Assembly (NCBI GenBank): GCA_023379125.1
Contig: JAMCSY010000006.1
Coordinates: forward strand, 1-46,481
From: Patescibacteria group bacterium
GTDB taxonomy: Bacteria > Patescibacteriota > Microgenomatia > Daviesbacterales > UBA10151
Length of the DNA stretch: 46,481 bases
Direction: 5' to 3'
The stretch's first letter is position 1. Each line of letters begins with the position of its first letter. Below are positions 14,853 through 22,771 of the stretch, one piece after another. The notes beneath the pieces are model-generated. The model saw nothing but the letters and a program-made list of their open reading frames with translations, was not told the DNA's origin and made no database searches. The translations under genes and the position numbers were made by a program.

Positions 14853-16074
14853 GACAGCAATGATTAGTGATCTAAAAGATAGTATTCCCCACCCGCTAAT
14901 AAATTACGGGAAACATCTACCCCTGGCGATGTTAGCTAATCTTAAACATGGCTTCCCTGGTAAAAAACTTCATGTTATAGGAGTGACAGGTACAGATGGA
15001 AAAACCACCACTACTAATATGATTTATCAAATTCTCAAAGATGCAGGTTTGAAAGTATCAATGATCTCCACAATTAATGCAGTCATTGCTGGTAAAGTTT
15101 ATGACACAGGATTTCATGTTACTAGTCCAGATGCTGAACAGCTACAAAGCTATCTTAAAAAATCTCTCTTTGCAGGAGATGAATATGTTGTATTAGAGGT
15201 GACTTCTCACGCTTTAGATCAGTTTCGTGTATGGGGTATTAATTTTGAGATTGGTGTGATTACAAATATTACTCATGAGCATTTAGACTATCACAGTAAT
15301 CTAGATAATTACTTACTAGCAAAAGCAAAATTGATTAAAAATACTAAATGGGCTGTGCTCAACAAGGATGATAGTAATTTTATAAAGCTTTCTCAATTGA
15401 CTAAAGGTAAAGTGATTAGTTTTAGTACTCAGAAAAACGCTGACTATAACTTAACAAGGTATCCTTTACAGCTACAAATCCCTGGTGAATATAATCTATC
15501 TAATGCCTTGGCAGCGGCTAGTGTAGCTTCGATCTTAGGTCTAGATAAGAAGCTTATTAAAAAAAGTCTGGAAAATTTTAAAGGTTTAGTAGGCAGGATG
15601 GAAGAAATTCCTAATAAGAGAGGTGTGAAGATTGTTGTTGATTTTGCCCATACACCAAATGCACTACAAGAAGCTTTGCAGACCTTACGCCCCAAGGGTA
15701 GTGGTAGATTATTTGCTGTTTTTGGCTGTGCTGGAGCAAGAGATGTAGGAAAAAGACCCCTGATGGGAGCCATCGCGGCTAGACTGGCAGATGTAATTGT
15801 CTTAACTGATGAGGATCCGAGATTTGAAAACCGTGAGGTAATTATTGGCCAGATAGCTCGAGGAGCTATTGAGGAAGGTGCTATTGAAGGGGTGACTCTT
15901 TTCCGTCAGCCAGAACGAAAAAAGGCGATCAAATTAGCAATAGAAATGGCTAAAAAAGGTGATGTAGTTGGCATTTTTGGTAAGGGGCATGAAAAATCAA
16001 TGAATTACCGTGGAGTAGAAGAAGAATGGTCAGATCAACAAGCGGTAAAGGAAATATTGGTCCATGGAAAATAA
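14851..16074 (+). CDS. murE: MurE-like Mur ligase lacking the N-terminal UDP-binding domain
   Basis: A 407-residue Mur ligase of the MurE branch (UDP-MurNAc-tripeptide synthetase). The P-loop GVTGTDGKTTTT lies at about residues 43-54, compared with about 110 in the E. coli enzyme, so the N-terminal domain that grips the UDP-MurNAc part is missing. The rest is standard: LEVTSHALDQ, NITHEHLDYH, the AKAKLI lysine that is carbamylated in MurE, the C-terminal domain start GRMEEI, and FGKGHEK. The third-amino-acid site reads DEDPR, where DNPR marks meso-diaminopimelate enzymes, so a diamino-pimelate-like substrate is favoured. The stop overlaps the next gene by 11 nt. Start 14860 is an alternative. 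Confidence 0.85.
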   Translation: MTAMISDLKDSIPHPLINYGKHLPLAMLANLKHGFPGKKLHVIGVTGTDGKTTTTNMIYQILKDAGLKVSMISTINAVIAGKVYDTGFHVTSPDAEQLQSYLKKSLFAGDEYVVLEVTSHALDQFRVWGINFEIGVITNITHEHLDYHSNLDNYLLAKAKLIKNTKWAVLNKDDSNFIKLSQLTKGKVISFSTQKNADYNLTRYPLQLQIPGEYNLSNALAAASVASILGLDKKLIKKSLENFKGLVGRMEEIPNKRGVKIVVDFAHTPNALQEALQTLRPKGSGRLFAVFGCAGARDVGKRPLMGAIAARLADVIVLTDEDPRFENREVIIGQIARGAIEEGAIEGVTLFRQPERKKAIKLAIEMAKKGDVVGIFGKGHEKSMNYRGVEEEWSDQQAVKEILVHGK

Positions 16075-16672
16075 TCCCAACTTAAGCTCAAGTCAGTATA
16101 AACTGCTTGTGGCAGAATTAGGTGAGCTAAGGGTAAAAAAAGCGATAAATTTGGATGATTATATAGAGAGGCGAGTTGGTCTGGAAGTGCCTGCTTTATT
16201 TATTGCCACTACCATTCGTGAGCTAATTAGAGCGATAGATCTTTGCAAAGAACTTAATATTACTTTTCGAGTGATTGGCTCGGGTAGTAAAATTAACCAA
16301 ACAGATTTTGATGGTGTGGGATTAGTGATTAAGAATCGAGCTGATAATTTGAAAATTTATGGTATCAAAGGTAAAGTATCACGGAGTGGTTTAGGAATTG
16401 AAGAAGCTTTAATTGAGGCTGATGCGGGAGCTAGTCTAGATAGGCTAGCACAATATAGTATGAAGCAAGGTCTAGGTGGTCTAGAAAGCCTGCTTGGTTC
16501 TCGGTGCACTGTAGGTGGCTCATTACTAACTCAGATAGTGGTTAGGGATAATACTCATCAAGTAAAGATCTTAAATAATCTAAGCCAGGTGGAAACAGTT
16601 GATATGTTAGAAATAAATCCTCAAAATATTATACTTTCAGTAATATTTAAGCTTAAAGCAAAACAGAATTAA
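16064..16672 (+). CDS. MurB-like FAD-binding fragment without the substrate domain
   Basis: A 202-residue protein resembling the FAD-binding part of UDP-N-acetylenolpyruvoylglucosamine reductase (MurB). GVGLVIKN, FRVIGSGSKIN and GLGGLESLLGSRCTVGGSL correspond to the family motifs GSNxL and GLE-(F/S)-L-x-G-x-x-G-T-V-G-G. The ending NIILSVIFKLK looks like the end of the FAD domain. The third domain, which binds the substrate and holds the catalytic Ser, is absent, and no continuation exists in any frame before murF. It may be inactive, part of a complex, or have a new role. FAD binding is expected, reductase activity doubtful. Confidence 0.65.
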   Translation: MENNPNLSSSQYKLLVAELGELRVKKAINLDDYIERRVGLEVPALFIATTIRELIRAIDLCKELNITFRVIGSGSKINQTDFDGVGLVIKNRADNLKIYGIKGKVSRSGLGIEEALIEADAGASLDRLAQYSMKQGLGGLESLLGSRCTVGGSLLTQIVVRDNTHQVKILNNLSQVETVDMLEINPQNIILSVIFKLKAKQN

Positions 16673-16688
16673 GTTTGAATATAAAATA

Positions 16689-17867
16689 ATGGATATTCAA
16701 CAACACCCCCTTTGGAAAAATATCAGTCCTCTCAAAAAGCCAGCCCATTTAATGAGAAATTTTATGGCCAAAAAGATGGCTCAATTATCTTCACGTTCAT
16801 CATTTATTGGGGTGACAGGCTCTGTTGGTAAAAGCACTACAGTCAAATTCTGTCAGGCGGTCTTAAGTAGCAAATACAACACGTTAGCAACAACACCTGA
16901 CCTTTCTCCAATGTTAGCGATCCCTATTTTACTCTCCAAAATGCGCCCAAATGTTAAAAAAGCGGTTCTTGAAATGGGTGCAGAATTACCGGGGGAAATA
17001 GATTTTTATTTATCCTTGGTCCAACCAGCCACAGTTATTGTTACTAGGATTTCATATGCACACAGTCAAAATTTAGGAAATTTGAGCCAAATTACCGAGG
17101 AGAAGGGGAAGTTGATAAAACAGTTGCCAAAAAATGGCTGTGCCATTATTAACTATGACGATATACATTCGCGTAAATTAGCTAACTTAACTGAAGCAGA
17201 AGTTATTTACTATGGTACAGACTCACGCGAGTGTGCAGTTTGGGCGAGTAATATTCGTGTTGAAAATTTACAAACAGTTTTTGAATTAAACTATGGGGTG
17301 GAAAGAATTGAGATTAAACTCAAGATGTTAGGTCGGCATTTTGCATACGCTGCCCTAGCCGCGGCAGCTTTAGGTCTCAGTTGTGAGATGACGTTGGTAT
17401 CAATCAAAAAAGGCCTAGAATCAATTGAACCTCAACAACATAACTTGCAACTCTTTGAAGGTTTAGGTCCTTGGATGGTACTCGATGATACGATTAGTTC
17501 CTCGCCAGTTGCCGTAGAAGAATCTCTAAATGTTCTTAATGATTTACCAGCTAGACGCCGAATCGTGTTGCTCGGGGAAATGAAGGATTTGGGTGGTTTC
17601 TCAGAAAATTTGCATCGTCAAATAGGGCAACGCATATATAAAGAAAAAATTGATTTGGTTTTGCTAGGTACTGGTGATACCAAATATTTGGCTGACGAAC
17701 TACTAAGTCTGGGTTTTTCTCCAGAAAGGATGGAGGTAAATTTATCTAATTCTCAACTGGTGGCAAATACTTTAAGAGTTGCTGGAAAAGGTGATGTGAT
17801 TTTAGTCAAGGGGTCACGGGCAGTCAGACTAGATGAAGTGGTTAAAAGAATCACTAGGCAAACGTAA
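16689..17867 (+). CDS. murF: MurF-like Mur ligase lacking the N-terminal domain
   Basis: A 392-residue Mur ligase of the MurF branch, which joins D-Ala-D-Ala to the stem peptide. Motifs: P-loop TGSVGKSTTV at about residues 43-52 (Val and Ser replace the usual Asn and Thr of GSNGKTTT), EMGAELPGEIDFYL, LDDTISSSPVAVEESL in place of the common D-x-YNANP-x-S, LLGEMKDLGG and ILVKGSRAVRLDEVV. As in the MurE-like protein, the domain ahead of the P-loop is absent. It follows the MurB-like gene by 16 nt. The ligation role fits; the odd active-site pieces leave the exact substrate open. Confidence 0.82.
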   Translation: MDIQQHPLWKNISPLKKPAHLMRNFMAKKMAQLSSRSSFIGVTGSVGKSTTVKFCQAVLSSKYNTLATTPDLSPMLAIPILLSKMRPNVKKAVLEMGAELPGEIDFYLSLVQPATVIVTRISYAHSQNLGNLSQITEEKGKLIKQLPKNGCAIINYDDIHSRKLANLTEAEVIYYGTDSRECAVWASNIRVENLQTVFELNYGVERIEIKLKMLGRHFAYAALAAAALGLSCEMTLVSIKKGLESIEPQQHNLQLFEGLGPWMVLDDTISSSPVAVEESLNVLNDLPARRRIVLLGEMKDLGGFSENLHRQIGQRIYKEKIDLVLLGTGDTKYLADELLSLGFSPERMEVNLSNSQLVANTLRVAGKGDVILVKGSRAVRLDEVVKRITRQT

Positions 17868-17883
17868 ATAAACTAACTACAAT
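17855..17883 (+). promoter_or_regulatory. Internal dcw promoter before mraY
   Basis: TAGGCA (17855-17860), a 17-nt spacer and TACAAT (17878-17883), which ends 7 nt before the mraY ATG. It overlaps the end of murF and would give a leaderless message. Confidence 0.45.
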
Positions 17884-17890
17884 ATAGGAT

Positions 17891-18913
17891 ATGGTACAAC
17901 TATTGAGCCTAATTATTGTTTCGTTCTTTATTTCTGGGTTAATTTTAGTTCCTTTTATTGATCTTTTGTTTCACTTAAAACGTCGCTATAAAAAAGGCCA
18001 GATGAGCCGTGCTCAAAAAGTGGCTGATAGTTCCACTCCAATCCATAATCAGCTTCTAGCAGGTAAGGATGTAGATACACCGGTTGGTGGAGGTATTATA
18101 GTGATTTTAGAAATGATTATTCTCAGCGCACTTTCGCTATATTTAACTTTACATCGGCTAAATATTGATATTGTGGTCTTAATAGTTACTGTTTTGATGT
18201 TTGGTATGATTGGTTTAATTGATGACCTGAGAAAAATATTTATTTCCTTCAGTGGAAAATACGCAGGGATTAAGGGGCGTGCAATTCTAGTCTTGCAAAT
18301 TTTATCGGCCTTAACAATTTCCTTGATGCTTTATTTTTTTGTCGGATTAAATAATATTTATATTCCGGTGATAGGCAATATTGTACTAGGTTGGTGGTAT
18401 ATTCCTCTATCAATGTTAGCTATTATCTCTTTTGCTAATGCCTATAATGTTTCGGATGGTATGGATGGTTTATCGACTGGTTTACTGACAATTTGTTTGT
18501 TTGCTTTTTTGGCTTTAGCAAACACCGTATTAAATTTAGATCTAGCTATTTTTGTAGGAGTTTGGATCGGAGCTTTAATTGCTTATTTGTATTTTAATGT
18601 TTATCCAGCAAGGGTCTATTTAGGTGATGCGGGAGCTTTTGGGTTTGGAGCAACTTTAGCAGTAATAGGATTGTTGACAGGGAAGATTTTGGGGTTAGCA
18701 GTGATTGGTGGCATGTTTGTGATTATTATTGGCTCTTCACTTCTGCAAATTATCTGGAAAAGATTTTTAGGTAAAAAATTATTCGCAGTAGCCCCTATTC
18801 ATATGTATTTTAAATATAAAGGCTGGGAAGAGCCTAAAATCGTTGTCAGATTTTGGCTTGCTGGTGGAATTTTTGCCATACTGGGTTTATGGTTAGCTCT
18901 ACTCTCTAAATAA
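17891..18913 (+). CDS. mraY: Phospho-MurNAc-pentapeptide transferase MraY
   Basis: A polytopic membrane enzyme of 340 residues, about ten helices. Active-site motifs: DDLRK after the third or fourth helix, NAYNVSDGMDGLSTGL (usual form NLTDGLDGLA), and GDAGAFGFGATLA (usual GDxGSLxLG). The last loop, normally PLHHHFE with three His, reads PIHMYFKYKGWEE, so two of the three His are replaced. MraY transfers phospho-MurNAc-pentapeptide to undecaprenyl phosphate, making lipid I. It sits between murF and ftsW as usual, except that murD is missing. A relative acting on another UDP-sugar (WecA-type) is less likely because of the dcw context. Confidence 0.88.
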   Translation: MVQLLSLIIVSFFISGLILVPFIDLLFHLKRRYKKGQMSRAQKVADSSTPIHNQLLAGKDVDTPVGGGIIVILEMIILSALSLYLTLHRLNIDIVVLIVTVLMFGMIGLIDDLRKIFISFSGKYAGIKGRAILVLQILSALTISLMLYFFVGLNNIYIPVIGNIVLGWWYIPLSMLAIISFANAYNVSDGMDGLSTGLLTICLFAFLALANTVLNLDLAIFVGVWIGALIAYLYFNVYPARVYLGDAGAFGFGATLAVIGLLTGKILGLAVIGGMFVIIIGSSLLQIIWKRFLGKKLFAVAPIHMYFKYKGWEEPKIVVRFWLAGGIFAILGLWLALLSK

Positions 18914-18915
18914 CC

Positions 18916-18928
18916 TAAGCTTCGCTTA
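18916..18928 (+). terminator. Possible weak terminator after mraY
   Basis: TAAGC and GCTTA pair around a TTC loop immediately after the mraY stop and are followed by TTTAATTATTA. The stem is only 5 bp, so termination would be partial at best. Confidence 0.25.
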
Positions 18929-18946
18929 TTTAATTATTACACTTCT

Positions 18947-18979
18947 TTGACAGGTTACATATAGAAAAATACTGATAAT
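18947..18979 (+). promoter_or_regulatory. Possible promoter of the cupredoxin-like gene
   Basis: A perfect -35 TTGACA at 18947-18952 and a GATAAT at 18974-18979, which ends 8 nt before the ATG. The 21-nt spacer is longer than usual, so either element could be working alone. Confidence 0.3.
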
Positions 18980-18987
18980 TAATAGTT

Positions 18988-19470
18988 ATGAATAATACTG
19001 AAGAGGATAACTATAAAAAACGACCGTTATGGCAATGGATTATGATCTACTCGATTATTGGGGGAATAATTTATTTTGCAGCATATTACTTTGTACTAAA
19101 ACCGCCACATAACTACAATATTCCAGTAGTAGGCTGGTCCCAACCTCAAGAAGCAGTCCAGCAGCCAATTCAGCAGTTAACGCCTATGCAAAATAACGAT
19201 ACTAAAAATGTGGTTATACTGGATTCAAGTGGTTTTTCCCCTGCCACACTGACCATAAAAGCTGGATTTACTGTGATTTGGAAAAATAATAGTGGACAAA
19301 GTGCCACCGTGAACTCTGATCCTCACCCTATTCACACTGACTACCCACCTTTAAATTTAGGAACTTTTCCTAACGGTGGTACACTGCAGCTAACATTTGA
19401 TAAACCAGGAACTTATGGTTACCATAACCACCTTAATCCCAATGAAAAAGGTACAATAATAGTACAGTAG
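18988..19470 (+). CDS. Membrane-anchored cupredoxin-like protein
   Basis: A 160-residue protein with an N-terminal membrane helix (about residues 15-35), a Gln/Pro linker, and a cupredoxin beta-sandwich from about residue 70 (VVILDSSGFSPATLTIKAG, VIWKN). In blue-copper proteins the C-terminal loop reads YHCxxHPxMKG. Here it reads YGYHNHLNPNEKGTI, so the Cys, one His and the Met are replaced. An earlier DPHPIHTDY supplies two more His, so metal binding of another geometry is possible. It has no known part in cell division, and its place inside the dcw cluster is unusual. The fold is clear, the function not. Confidence 0.75.
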   Translation: MNNTEEDNYKKRPLWQWIMIYSIIGGIIYFAAYYFVLKPPHNYNIPVVGWSQPQEAVQQPIQQLTPMQNNDTKNVVILDSSGFSPATLTIKAGFTVIWKNNSGQSATVNSDPHPIHTDYPPLNLGTFPNGGTLQLTFDKPGTYGYHNHLNPNEKGTIIVQ

Positions 19471-19580
19471 CTTGTGAACCCTAGAAAGTGTTACTGAATC
19501 TAAAAATTAATACCACTGGAATTGTGTAACCTTAAGGTTGCAGCTCCCATTAAAAGTTACCTTTTTTATTCAAAAAACGT

Positions 19581-19586
19581 TAGAAT
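19581..19586 (+). promoter_or_regulatory. -10 box 7 nt before the ftsW GTG start
   Basis: TAGAAT ends 7 nt before GTG 19594. It supports that start over the TTG at 19522 and suggests a leaderless ftsW message. No clear -35. Confidence 0.45.
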
Positions 19587-19593
19587 TTATTCA

Positions 19594-20748
19594 GTGGTAA
19601 AAAGAATCAACCTTCATAGTAGTCTGGCAGGTGATAAATATAAACCTAATCAGACAGCACAATCTCATAAATATGTTCAAAAGACCAGCAAAATGGATTT
19701 TGTTTTACTTGGCACTGTACTGATTTTGTCTTTGTTTGGATTGCTGATGGTTTATGATGTTTCGCAAGTTCAAGCTTTTCAAAATTTGGGAGATAAATAT
19801 TATTTTATTAAGCAACAAATTGTTTGGGCATTATTAGGATATGTTGCCCTACTTTTCTTTAGTATGTTGGATTATCACATTTTAGAAAAAATTGCTTTGC
19901 CTGCATTTGTTATTTCCGTGATCCTTCTTTTGCTAGTTTTTGTACCTGGGCTTGGTGTTATTTCTGGAGGAGCTCATCGCTGGCTCAGACTAGGTATTAA
20001 TATCCAGCCTGCAGAAATAATTAAGCTATCTTCAGTAATATTTTTAGCTGCATTATTTAAAAAAGGACCCAGAACACTCCCCTTTATTTTGATCCTCGGG
20101 TTAGTTGGTACTATTATTGGTGTGTTCCAGCGCGATTTAGGCTCAGCAATTGTATATAGCATTATTGCCCTAGGCATCTACTTTGTCGCTGATGCCCCAC
20201 TGGTATATTTTTTAGGGATGATTGTAATCAGTATTATTGGTTTTTTAGGTTTCACTTTGTCTAGTCAGTATCGCCGACATCGCGTACTAGCTTTTCTTGA
20301 TCCTTTCTCTGATCCTCAAGGCTATTCCTATCACATTTCACAAGTGTTGATTGCTTTGGGCTCAGGAGGCTTATTTGGCTTGGGAATTGGACAATCAAGA
20401 CAAAAATATGCCTATATTCCAGAGGTTACTACTGACTCGATTTTTTCAGTCGTTGGGGAGGAATTAGGTTTTGTGGGAAGTGTTTTTTTAATCGCCTTAA
20501 TTGGTTTTTTAATATTCCGTGGGATCAAAATTGTCCAATCAGCTCCCGATCAGTTTGGTAAATTACTCGGAGCCGGGCTTATAATATGGTTAGGAGCTCA
20601 AGCTGTGGTAAACTTGGCAGCGATGGTATCACTGGTGCCTTTAACAGGAGTTCCTCTGCCGTTTATATCGTATGGTGGCTCAGCCCTTTTAGCAAACTTA
20701 GTAGCAGTAGGGATACTACTTAACATTTCTAAACAAAAACTAGAATAA
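19594..20748 (+). CDS. ftsW: Lipid II polymerase/divisome protein FtsW
   Basis: A SEDS-family membrane protein of 384 residues from the GTG at 19594, with about ten helices. Landmarks: GGAHRWLRLGINIQPAEIIK (the RW-x-x-(L/I)-G-x-x-x-QP-(S/A)-E motif), FQRDLGSAIV with the conserved Asp, VGEELGFVGS, and the C-terminal PLPFISYGGSALLANL. FtsW polymerises lipid II into glycan strands with FtsI. It stands before murG as in classic dcw clusters; the second SEDS gene at 28368 is the elongation counterpart. The frame is open upstream to 19522, but that region is poor in conserved features. Confidence 0.92.
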   Translation: MVKRINLHSSLAGDKYKPNQTAQSHKYVQKTSKMDFVLLGTVLILSLFGLLMVYDVSQVQAFQNLGDKYYFIKQQIVWALLGYVALLFFSMLDYHILEKIALPAFVISVILLLLVFVPGLGVISGGAHRWLRLGINIQPAEIIKLSSVIFLAALFKKGPRTLPFILILGLVGTIIGVFQRDLGSAIVYSIIALGIYFVADAPLVYFLGMIVISIIGFLGFTLSSQYRRHRVLAFLDPFSDPQGYSYHISQVLIALGSGGLFGLGIGQSRQKYAYIPEVTTDSIFSVVGEELGFVGSVFLIALIGFLIFRGIKIVQSAPDQFGKLLGAGLIIWLGAQAVVNLAAMVSLVPLTGVPLPFISYGGSALLANLVAVGILLNISKQKLE

Positions 20749-20756
20749 TTAATCAG

Positions 20757-21893
20757 ATGAAAATTCTCTTAACTGGCAGTCATTTTACTCCTGCTCAAGC
20801 GGTTATTCCGCATTTTAAAAAGATTCCCAGTATTGAGGTGGTTTACCTAGGAAGAGCTTATACTAGAGAAGGGGATAAAAGTCCCTCAATGGAATCCCAG
20901 ATGGTGCCTGCAATGGGTGTTAAATTTATCTCACTGACTACAGGTAGACTACAACGTAGCTTTACCAGGTACACAATTCCCTCCTTGTTAAAAATACCAT
21001 TTGGCTTATGTCAGGCTTTTTATCTACTGTCCCAACAGAAGCCGGATGTAGTTGTGTCTTTTGGTGGATATGTAGCTGTCCCAGTAGTCTTGGCAGCTTG
21101 GTTACTTTCTATCCCGGTAATAATTCATGAGCAAACTTTGGTGCCTGGTTTGGCAAATCAAATTAGTAGGTTGTTTGCCTCTAAAATTGCTATCTCTTTT
21201 GATCAGAGAAATTGGAAAAAAGATCCACGTATAATCTTGACTGGTAACCCTCTTCGTGAGGAGATCCTGCAACCTCGTAAAATCTCTGGTGAGCTTGCCA
21301 AGTTTGTTTCTCAGATAAGAAACTCAGATTTACCTTTATTGTTGATTACTGGTGGGAATCAAGGTTCACATATAATCAATCAAACTGTTCATGCAGTCCT
21401 TAAGGAAGTTACTAATCATTTTTACATCGTGCATCAGACTGGGGATTCAAAATATCAAGACTATGAAAAATTGCTGGAAAATAAGGGAAAATTGCCAAAA
21501 GCGGAAAGGTATTTTGTATGCAAGTGGCTAGATGCTACCGAAATGGGCTCGCTTTTGCCCCATCTTGATTTAATAGCTACGCGAGGTGGTATCAACACAC
21601 TTTTAGAGGTAGCTAACGCGGCTATCCCTGCTTTAGTAATACCTATACCATATGTGGCCAAGGATGAGCAAATGATCAATGCAAACTATTTCCATGACTT
21701 GGGTTTAGCACAAGTTTTGTCACAATCAGAATTAACCGAGAGCTCTATCATAGATCAACTTTTAAAGATGAAAAAGAATTTGGCACAGTTAAAAAAACTA
21801 GCAAAAGAAGCACAAAAAATAGTTATCAAAGATGCAGCTGAGCGCTTAGTGTTAGAAACACTCCTCTTAGCAAACAAACAGACAAAATCTTAA
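20757..21893 (+). CDS. murG: MurG-like UDP-GlcNAc transferase
   Basis: A 378-residue GT28 enzyme that adds GlcNAc to lipid I, giving lipid II. VVVSFGGYVAVPVVLAAW, IIHEQTLVPGLANQ, the second glycine loop LLITGGNQGSHIIN, and TRGGINTLLEVANAAIPALVIPIPY (in two parts) are the family marks. The first glycine loop, usually GGGTGGHxxPAL, is reduced to LTGSHFTPAQAV: the catalytic His is kept but the glycines are mostly lost. It starts 8 nt after ftsW and ends 7 nt before ftsQ, so the three are co-expressed. Role certain by context; the loop change may alter lipid I binding. Confidence 0.88.
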   Translation: MKILLTGSHFTPAQAVIPHFKKIPSIEVVYLGRAYTREGDKSPSMESQMVPAMGVKFISLTTGRLQRSFTRYTIPSLLKIPFGLCQAFYLLSQQKPDVVVSFGGYVAVPVVLAAWLLSIPVIIHEQTLVPGLANQISRLFASKIAISFDQRNWKKDPRIILTGNPLREEILQPRKISGELAKFVSQIRNSDLPLLLITGGNQGSHIINQTVHAVLKEVTNHFYIVHQTGDSKYQDYEKLLENKGKLPKAERYFVCKWLDATEMGSLLPHLDLIATRGGINTLLEVANAAIPALVIPIPYVAKDEQMINANYFHDLGLAQVLSQSELTESSIIDQLLKMKKNLAQLKKLAKEAQKIVIKDAAERLVLETLLLANKQTKS

Positions 21894-21900
21894 AGTTTCC

Positions 21901-22704
21901 ATGAAACTGATTATTAAAATTGCTCTACTACTAGCAATCATTATTAGTATTCCTTTGCTTATTTACAAATTTGATTTGCTTAAAATAAATAAAATAAGTT
22001 ATTCACTAAGTGGAGCGAGTTGTGTTAGTCAATCTAGACTAGAACAGGAACTAAAACTAAATAATAGCAGTTTTTTTGGTATAGACAGAAAAAAATTGGA
22101 GGAAAAAATTATACAGAAATACCCCTGTGTTAAGGATGCTGTGGTTACAACTACTTTTCCCAGCAGTATGCAAATTTCATTAACAGCGCGAGAACCTTTT
22201 GTTTGTGTAAAATCTTTACCCAATAATCAAAAGCTTGACCTGAGAGTAATTGAGGCAAGTCCATCATCTAGTTCTGCTTTATTGAACTGGGAGGTCCCTA
22301 CTTATAGTACAAGTCAGTGTTTGATTGCTGATCGTACTGGTAAGATTTTTACACAACAGGATGGCAGTAATTTAAATACTTTATTTCTTGACCAGGGCAA
22401 TCTAGTAATTGGTCAGCAACTTGATGCTAAACTCTTTGGAAATCTGGCAATTATCAGTGAGCAACTAGTTAATTTGCACAATAATACTCCCGATAATAAC
22501 CAGCCTCTAGTAGTTTTTAAAGTTGGATATTCCGTCTTGCAGGTGCTCCACAAACCAAGGCTAGTTTTCTCACTGAACAAAGATATTTCCAGGCAACTCG
22601 CCTATTTACAACTAATCTTGCAAAAAGCTAAAATAGATCAGAAGGGGTTAGACACAGTCGATCTACGGTTTGATAAACCCGTGATTACATATTCCACGAA
22701 ATAA
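21901..22704 (+). CDS. ftsQ: Cell division protein FtsQ/DivIB
   Basis: A 267-residue bitopic protein: membrane helix at about residues 3-22, a POTRA domain (from KINKISYSLSGASCVSQSRL to about residue 95, containing CVKDAVVTTTFPSSMQISL and AREPFVCV), and a beta domain ending with the DTVDLRFDKPVIT region, the typical last strand of FtsQ. It links FtsL/FtsB-like partners to FtsA and FtsZ. The last 45 bases, including the stop, are part of a perfect 56-bp tandem duplication, so an exact copy of the gene end lies directly downstream. Confidence 0.88.
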   Translation: MKLIIKIALLLAIIISIPLLIYKFDLLKINKISYSLSGASCVSQSRLEQELKLNNSSFFGIDRKKLEEKIIQKYPCVKDAVVTTTFPSSMQISLTAREPFVCVKSLPNNQKLDLRVIEASPSSSSALLNWEVPTYSTSQCLIADRTGKIFTQQDGSNLNTLFLDQGNLVIGQQLDAKLFGNLAIISEQLVNLHNNTPDNNQPLVVFKVGYSVLQVLHKPRLVFSLNKDISRQLAYLQLILQKAKIDQKGLDTVDLRFDKPVITYSTK

Positions 22705-22771
22705 TATTTATGTGTGATCTACGGTTTGATAAACCCGTGATTACATATTCCACGAAATAATATTTATGTGT
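22660..22771 (+). repeat. Perfect 56-bp tandem duplication at the end of ftsQ
   Basis: The 56 bases 22660-22715 are repeated without a mismatch at 22716-22771. Copy 1 holds the last 15 codons or so of ftsQ and its TAA; copy 2 is non-coding in the spacer. Perfect identity implies a recent event or an assembly artefact. Confidence 0.95.
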
